NCBI GenBank assembly: GCA_035255945.1
Contig: DATEZA010000173.1
Coordinates: forward strand, 1 to 6,061
Origin: JAJPHC01 sp035255945
GTDB taxonomy: Bacteria > Acidobacteriota > Thermoanaerobaculia > Gp7-AA8
Direction of reading: 5' to 3'
DNA length: 6,061 nucleotides
A program made the position numbers and the translations under genes. The notes below the pieces were generated by a model. It did no database searches and was not told the origin of the DNA. It was given only the letters and a program-made list of their open reading frames with translations. How positions within the stretch are numbered: the stretch's first letter is position 1; every line of letters begins with the position of its first letter. Shown one piece after another: positions 1-4,964 of this stretch.

Positions 1-592
1 GCTGATCCCGTACACGACGGCGACGCAGACGCTGTCGGGACGGACGTTCATCCCGCAGATCCTCGCGTCGACGGCGAACGAGCAGGACATCGCGCCGGCG
101 CAGGAGGAGATCGCCACGCTGCTGCGCGAGACGCACAACGGTCAGGACGACTTCACGGTGCGCAATCAGGCCGATCTGGCGGCGGCGGCGGAGAGCTCGA
201 CGCGCGTGATGACGCTGCTGCTCGCGGCGATCGCATCGATCTCGCTGCTCGTCGGCGGCATCGGCATCATGAACATCATGCTGGTATCGGTGACGGAACG
301 GACGCGCGAGATCGGCATCCGCATGGCGATCGGCGCGCGCGGCTCGGACGTGCTGACGCAGTTCCTCGTGGAGAGCATCGTGATGGGCATTCTCGGCGGT
401 ATCGCCGGTCTCATCCTCGGCATCAGCGGCGCGAAACTGGTCGGGCATTTCACCGGATGGGAGACGGTGATCTCGCCGCTGATCATGCTGGTGTCGGTCG
501 GCTTCTCGGGCGCGGTGGGCGTGTTCTTCGGGTACTACCCGGCCCGCAAAGCGGCGGGACTGAATCCGATTCAGGCGCTGCGTTACGAGTGA
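1..592 (+). CDS. MacB-type ABC transporter permease, C-terminal 196 residues (5' end outside window)
   Basis: The frame is open from the window edge (first full codon at base 2) to TGA at 590-592, so an internal GTG at 158 is not the start. What is visible is the end of the periplasmic domain, with the MacB-like stretch LIPYTTATQTLSG at visible residues 1-13 and the typical LLRETHNGQDDFTVRNQ at 40-56. Three membrane segments follow, near 68-95, 118-145 and 158-180. The first contains the family hallmark ISLLVGGIGIMNIMLVSV, followed by the cytoplasmic coupling motif TERTREIGIRMAIGAR, and the protein ends with the classic ARKAAGLNPIQALRYE. Proteins of this family sit in the inner membrane and move molecules or mechanical force in tripartite export systems (MacAB-TolC type), driven by an ABC ATPase. 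That ATPase, fused or separate, would lie upstream and is not seen, so I give no symbol. The family call is very secure; the substrate is unknown. It is not in an operon with the later ABC genes, since two genes and a strand switch intervene. Confidence 0.95.
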   Translation, partial: LIPYTTATQTLSGRTFIPQILASTANEQDIAPAQEEIATLLRETHNGQDDFTVRNQADLAAAAESSTRVMTLLLAAIASISLLVGGIGIMNIMLVSVTERTREIGIRMAIGARGSDVLTQFLVESIVMGILGGIAGLILGISGAKLVGHFTGWETVISPLIMLVSVGFSGAVGVFFGYYPARKAAGLNPIQALRYE

Positions 593-594
593 TC

Positions 595-697
595 GGAGCG
601 CGGGCGTCCCGCCCGCAGCGAGCGGGCGTCCCGCCCGATCGCTCAGAATGTCGCCGGGCGAGACGCCCGCCGACTGCGGGCGAGACGCCCGCGCTCC
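595..697. repeat. REP-like inverted repeat of four GGGCG-rich cores between convergent genes; possible bidirectional terminator
   Basis: Four copies of a 15-bp hairpin core lie here. Two read CGGGCGTCCCGCCCG, at 601-615 and 623-637. Two read CGGGCGAGACGCCCG, at 655-669 and 677-691. Within each pair the copies are 22 bp apart, and the second pair is in inverted orientation to the first. The outer arms, 595-618 and 674-697, are 24 nt long and complementary except for one base. Each core can fold on itself (6-bp stem, 3-nt loop), and the whole block can fold as one long stem. It lies between the stops of the MacB-type gene and ppk2, which converge. A strong transcript-ending or mRNA-stabilising hairpin read from either side is therefore plausible, but no T-tract is present. 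It could equally be a dispersed REP/MITE-like element. Confidence 0.85.
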
Positions 698-733
698 ATC
701 AAATCTGTATGCGGCAAAGAGCCAGACGAAGGT

Positions 734-1501
734 TCATTCCACCCGCTCCGCGCTCAGATCCGGTTCCGGATACTGCATGCCGAGGTTCTCGAGCGTATCC
801 ACCACCGTCTTGCCGACGATGTAGTTCCGGAACCATTTGCGATTGGCGGGGACGATCGTCCACGACGCGTACTCGGTCGACGTCTCGGTCATCGCCTCCT
901 CGTATGCGCGGATGTAGTCCTTCCACAACTTGCGCTCTTCGATGTCGCCGTGCTGGAACTTCCAGCGCTTGGTCGGGTCGGCGATGCGCGACTCGAGCCG
1001 CTCGCGCTGCTCCTCGGGGCTGATGTGCAGGAAGAACTTGAGGATGGTTGTGCCGTTCTCGGCGAGCATCTGTTCGAAGTCGTTGATCTGACGGAAGCGC
1101 TTCTTCCAGTACTTCTCGCCGTGATCGCCGTGCACGCGCACGACGAGCACGTCTTCGTAGTGGCTGCGATTGAAGATCGCGATCTCGCCGTTGCCCGGAA
1201 CGTGCTTGTGCACGCGCCAGAGGTAGTCGTGCTCGAGCTCTTCCTCGGTCGGCTTCTTGAACGACACCACGCGCACGCCCTGCAGGCTGCAGTCGTTCAT
1301 GACATGGCGCACGGTGCCGTCCTTGCCGGAGGTGTCCATGCCCTGCAGGATGATCAGCACGCGCTGCGTGTGCTCGGCGTAGAGCAGCTCCTGCAATTCG
1401 CCGATTCGTTTCTGGATCGCGGCGTTCGCCGCCGCTGCTTCGGACTTGTCAACACCGGACGTTTCGGCGGGATCGTGCTCATCGAGTTTGATGCGTTTCA
1501 T
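734..1501 (-). CDS. ppk2: Polyphosphate kinase 2 family protein (polyphosphate:nucleotide phosphotransferase, class III-like)
   Basis: This 255-residue protein is a PPK2-family enzyme. The family transfers phosphate between inorganic polyphosphate and nucleotides in the cytosol; class III members phosphorylate AMP and ADP using polyphosphate. Visible landmarks are an N-terminal helix region with GELQELLYAE (34-43), the Walker A motif GMDTSGKDG (54-62), the conserved FKKPTEEELEHDYLWRVHK (81-99), and a Walker B-type block AIFNRSHYEDVLVVRVH (108-124). The lid segment DPTKRWKF (175-182) and the C-terminal block WTIVPANRKWFRNY (214-227) follow. The NRSHYE form and the overall length point to class III rather than class I, where FDRSWYNR is usual; this is by recall, not alignment. 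The start is fixed: the only in-frame codons upstream before a stop at 1514-1516 are not starts. No clear Shine-Dalgarno precedes it. It diverges from the next gene with a 14-bp gap. Confidence 0.95.
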   Translation of the reverse strand: MKRIKLDEHDPAETSGVDKSEAAAANAAIQKRIGELQELLYAEHTQRVLIILQGMDTSGKDGTVRHVMNDCSLQGVRVVSFKKPTEEELEHDYLWRVHKHVPGNGEIAIFNRSHYEDVLVVRVHGDHGEKYWKKRFRQINDFEQMLAENGTTILKFFLHISPEEQRERLESRIADPTKRWKFQHGDIEERKLWKDYIRAYEEAMTETSTEYASWTIVPANRKWFRNYIVGKTVVDTLENLGMQYPEPDLSAERVE

Positions 1502-1515
1502 GCGTAAATGATGTC
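1502..1515. promoter_or_regulatory. 14-bp gap between divergent start codons; promoters must lie inside coding DNA
   Basis: The ATG of ppk2 (1501, minus strand) and the ATG of the DUF6630-like gene (1516, plus strand) are separated by only 14 bp, and neither start has a recognisable Shine-Dalgarno. Both starts are fixed by close upstream in-frame stops (1514-1516 for ppk2; 1489-1491 for the plus gene). If both genes have promoters here, each promoter must overlap the other's coding region and the mRNAs may be leaderless or nearly so. I cannot place -10 or -35 boxes with confidence. Confidence 0.4.
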
Positions 1516-2013
1516 ATGGTCGTGGAAGTCCTTCTCGCGCTCAGCACACTGCTCGCGCCCGGCGATGACGGATCGCTGCAGCGCGACATCGCGCTCGCGT
1601 TCAATCAGCCCGCGCTCTATCTCCAGCAGCATCCGGAGACGGAGGAGCGCGACGTCGACGCGAACGATCCGTCGCTGCCATGGCTCGCGCTCGTCGACGG
1701 CTTGCTGACCCGGCACGTGGCGGCGGAGATCGATCATCGAAGCGATGTGGCGGACGTGAACTGGAACCTGTCGCAGCTCAGGAGCTACGCGCTCCTCTCC
1801 GGCAACACGCGGCACTGGCTCGAGACGGCGAAGATGGAAGGGACGGAGAAGATCCTGCGCGCCCTCGCGCCGCACGCGAAGAAGGACGGGCTGGTCGTCG
1901 CGACGATGGACATCGATTCGGACTCGTACGTGATTTTGATTTTGTCGAAGCCGGATTACGAGCAGGCGACGAAGCTGGCGGCGAAGTTGGGATATTCGCT
2001 CAAGCACATCTGA
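1516..2013 (+). CDS. Small acidic-motif protein resembling DUF6630
   Basis: This 165-residue protein has no signal peptide or membrane helix, so it is probably cytosolic. Visible features are the block LPWLALVDGLLTRHVAAEIDHRSDVADVNWNL (about 53-84) and, near the C-terminus, the acidic motif TMDIDSDSYVILIL (129-142) followed by a helix ending in AAKLGYSLKHI. The pairing of 'LALVDGL...AAEID' with 'xDIDSDSYVL' and a terminal 'LGY' matches my memory of DUF6630 domain proteins, which have no assigned function; a profile search would settle this. The start is the first ATG after an in-frame stop at 1489-1491. The ATG lies 14 bp from the divergent ppk2 start, and the gene stands alone on its strand: the next plus-strand gene begins 269 bp later behind a large inverted repeat. 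No catalytic residues can be assigned. Confidence 0.85.
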   Translation: MVVEVLLALSTLLAPGDDGSLQRDIALAFNQPALYLQQHPETEERDVDANDPSLPWLALVDGLLTRHVAAEIDHRSDVADVNWNLSQLRSYALLSGNTRHWLETAKMEGTEKILRALAPHAKKDGLVVATMDIDSDSYVILILSKPDYEQATKLAAKLGYSLKHI

Positions 2014-2064
2014 GGAGTGCGGCAGCTTGCTTGCGCGCCTTCGCTTCGAGTCGCAAAAGCGAGA

Positions 2065-2179
2065 GGATTGAACGCAGAACGCAGAGCGCAGAGTGAGAAA
2101 TGAGAAAGGGACGACCCGAGAAGCGCAGGCTCCGTGATTCTCAATTCTGACTCTGCGTTCTGCGTTCTGCGTTCAATCC
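2065..2179. repeat. Long imperfect inverted repeat with 42-nt arms made partly of 7-bp tandem units
   Basis: The left arm (2065-2106) and right arm (2138-2179) are complementary at 39 of 42 positions around a 31-nt loop (2107-2137). The outer part of each arm is a 7-bp tandem repeat: GAACGCA, GAACGCA, GAGCGCA on the left, and TTCTGCG-type units on the right. The structure lies downstream of the DUF6630-like gene and about 100 bp upstream of the ABC operon. It could end the upstream transcript or be a non-coding mobile or REP-like element. There is no T-tract and no obvious target-site duplication. Confidence 0.85.
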
Positions 2180-2196
2180 CTGATGTGCACTCCCAT

Positions 2197-2216
2197 GCCG
2201 AAAGTCATGTTTCGGC
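2197..2216. promoter_or_regulatory. Dyad symmetry upstream of the ABC operon (candidate operator)
   Basis: GCCGAAA (2197-2203) and TTTCGGC (2210-2216) are perfect 7-bp inverted arms around the 6-nt spacer GTCATG. It sits about 70 bp upstream of the ABC ATPase start and outside the large inverted repeat, where a regulator site would be expected. No known operator is recognised. It could also be a leader hairpin. Confidence 0.4.
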
Positions 2217-2229
2217 GCTCCCACCTTCT

Positions 2230-2239
2230 GCACATGTGC
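2230..2239. promoter_or_regulatory. Perfect 10-bp palindrome GCACATGTGC in the operon leader (candidate operator)
   Basis: GCACATGTGC is a perfect palindrome 43 bp upstream of the ATPase start codon. A further GTGCAC lies at 2185-2190. Position and symmetry suit a dimeric regulator, but a 10-bp palindrome can occur by chance, and I cannot match it to a known factor. Confidence 0.3.
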
Positions 2240-2270
2240 CCACTCCTTCCGGCGCCTACATTGGCTATCG

Positions 2271-2276
2271 AAGGAG
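2271..2276 (+). promoter_or_regulatory. Ribosome binding site of the ABC ATPase gene
   Basis: AAGGAG runs directly into an ATG at 2277, which leaves no spacing for that codon. The second in-frame ATG at 2283 is 6 nt away, a normal distance. This decides the start at 2283. Confidence 0.8.
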
Positions 2277-2282
2277 ATGGAC

Positions 2283-2999
2283 ATGACTTCCAACCACGTG
2301 ATCGCCCTCACCGGCGTGAACAAGACCTACCCGCTGGGGCGGCTGAAAGTCCGCGCGCTGACGGACATCAATCTGTCGATCGGGCGCGGCGACTTCATCG
2401 CGCTCGCCGGACCATCCGGCAGCGGAAAAACAACGCTGCTCAACCTCATCGGCTGCATCGACAAGCCGGATGATGGCCGCATCATCGTCGACGACGTCGA
2501 CGTCACCCGCATCCCGCTGCACCGGCTCGCCTCGCTCCGCCGCGACACCCTCGGCTTCATCTTCCAGACATTCAATCTGATCCCCGTCCTCACCGCGTAC
2601 GAGAACATCGAATACCCGCTGCTGCTGCAGAACCTGCCGCGACGCGAGCGCGATGCGCGCGTGCGCCGCTGGCTGCGCGAAGTGGACATCGAGGCGCAGG
2701 CGAAGCAGCGCCCCGATCAGCTCTCGGGCGGACAGCGCCAGCGCGTCGCCATCGCACGCGCGATGGTCACCGAGCCGAAGCTCGTCCTCGCCGACGAGCC
2801 GACCGCCAATCTCGACTCCGACACCGCCGCGCACATCCTCGATCTCCTGGCCGAGATCAACTCGCGCACGAACACGACGTTCGTCTTCTCCACACACGAC
2901 CCGTCGCTGATCGCGCGCGCCGAGCGCGTGGTGCGCATCAAAGACGGACGCATCGCCGGACAGCAGACGGCAGACAGCAGACAGCAGGAGGTCGCATGA
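2283..2999 (+). CDS. ABC transporter ATP-binding protein, LolD/MacB type
   Basis: This 238-residue nucleotide-binding subunit hydrolyses ATP on the cytoplasmic face to drive the permease encoded next to it. Motifs in order (numbering from ATG 2283) are Walker A GPSGSGKT at 43-50, Q-loop Q95 in GFIFQTFNLIP, signature LSGGQ at 147-151, Walker B LVLADEP at 167-173, D-loop at about 176-180, and H-loop histidine 205 in FSTHDP. The 'FIFQTFNLIPVLTAYENIEYPLLL' stretch is typical of the LolD/MacB/FtsE group. The length is normal for a stand-alone subunit. The final 13 residues (GQQTADSRQQEVA) lie beyond the usual end of the domain and are encoded by a 7-bp tandem repeat. The ATG at 2277 is less likely, because AAGGAG abuts it. 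The stop overlaps the permease start by 4 nt (ATGA), which indicates translational coupling. The transported substrate cannot be told from this subunit. Confidence 0.97.
   Translation: MTSNHVIALTGVNKTYPLGRLKVRALTDINLSIGRGDFIALAGPSGSGKTTLLNLIGCIDKPDDGRIIVDDVDVTRIPLHRLASLRRDTLGFIFQTFNLIPVLTAYENIEYPLLLQNLPRRERDARVRRWLREVDIEAQAKQRPDQLSGGQRQRVAIARAMVTEPKLVLADEPTANLDSDTAAHILDLLAEINSRTNTTFVFSTHDPSLIARAERVVRIKDGRIAGQQTADSRQQEVA
2961..2988 (+). repeat. Four 7-bp tandem units in the 3' end of the ATPase gene
   Basis: The units are CAGCAGA, CGGCAGA, CAGCAGA and CAGCAGG, with exact 7-bp phase. They lie inside the ATPase reading frame and encode the Q-rich tail. The last unit merges into the Shine-Dalgarno of the permease gene. 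A 17-bp stretch (2971-2987) is the exact reverse complement of 4243-4259 on the other side of the permease gene. Confidence 0.9.
2986..2991 (+). promoter_or_regulatory. Ribosome binding site of the permease gene
   Basis: A perfect AGGAGG lies 4 nt before the ATG at 2996. Its first three bases belong to the last 7-bp repeat unit, so repeat and ribosome binding site are physically joined. Confidence 0.85.
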
Positions 3000-4198
3000 T
3001 CATCAAGCTCGCACTTCGCAACATCCTCCGTAACGGCCGCCGTTCGGCGATCACGCTGACGGTGATCGTCTTCGGCGCAGTCGGACTGATCCTCTTCGGC
3101 GGCTACAAAGCGCGCACGTTCTACGGACTGCGCGAGTCGACGATCCACGGCCGCATCGGCCACATGCAGGTCTTCAAAGAAGGCTACGCGCGATCGCAGT
3201 CGGCGAAGCCGCTCGATCGCGGACTGGACGACGTGACGTCGATCCGCAAAGAGATCGAGCGCGATCGGCGTGTGAAGATGACGGCCGCGCAGATCACGCT
3301 GATGGGCCTCGTCTCGAACGGCGACAAGTCCGAGACGTTCATTGCGACGGCGGTCGAGCCGGCGAAGGATCACGCGATGAACAGCCAGCGCATCACGTCC
3401 GGCACCGATCTCACCGACAGCGAATCGGACGCGGTGATGGTCGGCAAAGGACTCGCCGAATCGATGCACGTGAAGCCGGGCGACTACCTCACGATCATGA
3501 CCACTACGACCTCCGGCTCGCTGAACGCGATGGACGTACGCGTCGCCGGCATCTTCATGACCGGCGTGAAGGAGTTCGACGAGCGCGCGGTGAAGATGCC
3601 GATCGCCGGCGCGCAGCTGCTGCTGCAGACGAAGAAAGTCGAGAAGCTGCTCGTCTTTCTGAACAACACCGACGACACGGCCGCGGTGCACAGCGCGATC
3701 GCCACACGCATGCGCGGCATCGAGATCAAGGAGTGGTCGCAGCTCGCGCCCTTCTACCACCAGGTCGTCGCGCTCTATAACGGCATCTTCGGATTCCTCG
3801 GTATCGTCGTCTTCGCCATCGTGGTGTTCAGCGTGGCGAACACGATCCTGATGTCGGTGTTCGAGCGGACGCGCGAGATCGGCACGCTGATGGCGATGGG
3901 CACGACGCGCGGCCGTCTGCGCGCGATGTTCGTCGCGGAAGGCGTCGGCATCGGCGTGATCGGCGGCATCCTCGGGCTCGCGATCGGCGCGCTGCTCGCG
4001 ATGCTGATCAATCGCGGCCACGTGATGCTCCCGCCGCCGCCGGGCTACACGGTCGGTTACCGGCTGGAGATCATGATGCAGCCGCCGGTGCTCATCACCG
4101 CGTTCCTCGTCTCATTCATTACCGCAACGATTTCGTCGATCCTCCCGGCGCTGAAGGCGTCGCGGATGAAGATCGTCGATGCGCTGGGACACATTTGA
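2996..4198 (+). CDS. ABC transporter permease, LolC/LolE (FtsX/MacB superfamily) type
   Basis: This 400-residue inner-membrane protein has the four-helix MacB/Lol layout. The first helix is near 17-35, after a basic N-terminus (LALRNILRNGRR). A large periplasmic domain of about 220 residues follows (36-255), then helices near 263-286, 312-337 and 364-388. The cytoplasmic coupling helix between helices 2 and 3 is clear (FERTREIGTLMAMGTTRGR, 289-307), and the C-terminus SSILPALKASRMKIVDALGHI is family-typical. The length matches E. coli LolC and LolE (about 400 residues), and the GHMQVFKEGY segment (55-64) is of Lol type. Such permeases use ATP to extract lipoproteins or lipids from the outer leaflet of the inner membrane, or to transmit force to the periplasm. 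Only one permease gene is present, so a homodimer is inferred. It overlaps the ATPase gene by 4 nt and precedes a LolA-like gene, which strengthens the Lol-like reading. Confidence 0.96.
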   Translation: MIIKLALRNILRNGRRSAITLTVIVFGAVGLILFGGYKARTFYGLRESTIHGRIGHMQVFKEGYARSQSAKPLDRGLDDVTSIRKEIERDRRVKMTAAQITLMGLVSNGDKSETFIATAVEPAKDHAMNSQRITSGTDLTDSESDAVMVGKGLAESMHVKPGDYLTIMTTTTSGSLNAMDVRVAGIFMTGVKEFDERAVKMPIAGAQLLLQTKKVEKLLVFLNNTDDTAAVHSAIATRMRGIEIKEWSQLAPFYHQVVALYNGIFGFLGIVVFAIVVFSVANTILMSVFERTREIGTLMAMGTTRGRLRAMFVAEGVGIGVIGGILGLAIGALLAMLINRGHVMLPPPPGYTVGYRLEIMMQPPVLITAFLVSFITATISSILPALKASRMKIVDALGHI

Positions 4199-4273
4199 AG
4201 GCAGAAGGCAGAAGGCAGAAGGCTGAAGGCGCTGTCCGCTATCTGCTGTCTGCTGTCTGTTGTCCGCTGTCCG
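4197..4273 (+). repeat. Two 7-bp tandem arrays filling the permease/LolA-like junction
   Basis: The first array is five units in exact phase from 4197 to 4231: GAAGGCA three times, GAAGGCT, GAAGGCG. It begins inside the permease stop codon. The second array is six units from 4232 to 4273: CTGTCCG, CTATCTG, CTGTCTG, CTGTCTG, TTGTCCG, CTGTCCG. The second array is roughly complementary to the first. Aligned as RNA, each unit gives about five Watson-Crick pairs and one G-U pair, so the junction can fold as an imperfect hairpin ending right before the ribosome binding site at 4274. It occupies essentially the whole untranslated gap. Confidence 0.9.
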
Positions 4274-4278
4274 AGGAG
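4274..4278 (+). promoter_or_regulatory. Ribosome binding site of the LolA-like gene; decides the start
   Basis: AGGAG lies 2 nt before the ATG at 4281 and 8 nt before the ATG at 4287. Normal spacing favours 4287, which also gives a compact signal peptide beginning MKRLLLALAI. Confidence 0.7.
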
Positions 4279-4286
4279 AAATGATC

Positions 4287-4964
4287 ATGAAACGTTTATT
4301 GCTCGCACTTGCGATCGCATTACCGATGTACGCCGGCGATGGGGCGGCGATTCTGGCGAAGGTCGACGCTGCGCGGAATCCGCTCAACAGCTTTTCCGTC
4401 GATGTGGCGCTCACCTCGACTAGCGGCTCGGAGACTGAATCGAGCAGGTTCCGCGTGTACGGGAAGGGGTCGGACCGGAGCGTCGTCGAGTTCGTCGCGC
4501 CGGCGACGGAGAAGGGGAAGTTCCTGCTGATGCTGCGCGATGCGATGTGGATCTACATGCCGGCGACGAGCCGTCCGATCCGCATCTCGCCGTTGCAGCG
4601 ATTGATGGGACAGGCATCGAACGGCGATGTCGCGCGGACGAACTTCGCGGTCGATTACAACGCGACCGCGGTCGCCACTGAGGACGATCAGTGGGTGCTC
4701 GACCTCGCGGCGAAGGATCCGTCGATCGCGTACGCGCGCATCCGGCTCTGGGTGGACAAGAAATCGAGCGAGCCGACGCGCGCCGATTTCTACGTCGTCA
4801 GCGGGAAGCTGATCAAGCGCGCGCACTACGCGCAGCACGCGCAGCGCGTGGAGATCGAAGACCTGCTGCGCACGGGCAACAGGACGGTGATGCAGTTCAC
4901 GAATCTCGCCGCGCACGACAACCCCGAGAAGATGTTCACGAAGGACTCGCTGGGCAAATGGTGA
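4287..4964 (+). CDS. LolA-like periplasmic outer-membrane lipoprotein-sorting protein
   Basis: The protein has 225 residues from the ATG at 4287; ATG 4281 would add two residues and TTG 4260 nine. The N-terminus is a signal peptide, MKRLLLALAIALPMYA, with likely cleavage after A16, giving a periplasmic protein of about 209 residues. The body matches the 'outer membrane lipoprotein-sorting protein' family: a helix and strand start (AAILAKVDAARNPLNSFSVDVAL), then RFRVYGKGSDRSVVEFVAPATEKGKFLLMLRDAMWIYMPATSRPIRISP (54-102). The combination of 'F..P...KG..LL' with 'MWIYMPA..R..RIS' is the hallmark. It is followed by LMGQASNGDVARTNF (106-120), in place of the usual 'GSDFSY' block. The LolA fold is an open half-barrel that carries acyl chains through the periplasm. 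The gene lies between an ABC permease and a barrel gene, which suggests a shuttle between them. It is not canonical LolA, and the cargo (lipoprotein or lipid) is inferred only. Confidence 0.9.
   Translation: MKRLLLALAIALPMYAGDGAAILAKVDAARNPLNSFSVDVALTSTSGSETESSRFRVYGKGSDRSVVEFVAPATEKGKFLLMLRDAMWIYMPATSRPIRISPLQRLMGQASNGDVARTNFAVDYNATAVATEDDQWVLDLAAKDPSIAYARIRLWVDKKSSEPTRADFYVVSGKLIKRAHYAQHAQRVEIEDLLRTGNRTVMQFTNLAAHDNPEKMFTKDSLGKW

Noticed and set aside
158..160. GTG as the start of the MacB-type gene
   Set aside because: The frame continues upstream to the window edge with family-typical MacB residues, so this GTG is an internal valine.
457..1023. Plus-strand open frame of 188 codons through the MacB gene end, the GGGCG repeat and ppk2
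   Set aside because: It overlaps two convincing genes, and its R/P/G-rich middle is just the translated inverted repeat.
2041..2062. Intrinsic terminator after the DUF6630-like gene
   Set aside because: TCGCTT (2041-2046) and AAGCGA (2057-2062) form only a 6-bp stem with no T-tract.
2226..2262. Sigma-70 promoter TTCTGC / TACATT before the ABC operon
   Set aside because: The spacing is about 25 bp, too long, and both boxes are poor matches.
2717..4021. Long open frame of 434 codons on the minus strand across the ATPase and permease genes
   Set aside because: It is antisense to two genes with complete family motifs. Its product is H/R/D/A-rich low-complexity sequence without any domain, the usual shadow in G+C-rich DNA.
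2961..4273. CRISPR array
   Set aside because: The repeats are 7 bp, contiguous and unspaced. There are no unique spacers of 25-40 bp and no cas genes.
4260..4283. TTG 4260 or ATG 4281 as start of the LolA-like gene
   Set aside because: TTG 4260 lies within the heptamer array and upstream of the ribosome binding site. ATG 4281 is only 2 nt from AGGAG. ATG 4287 has normal spacing.
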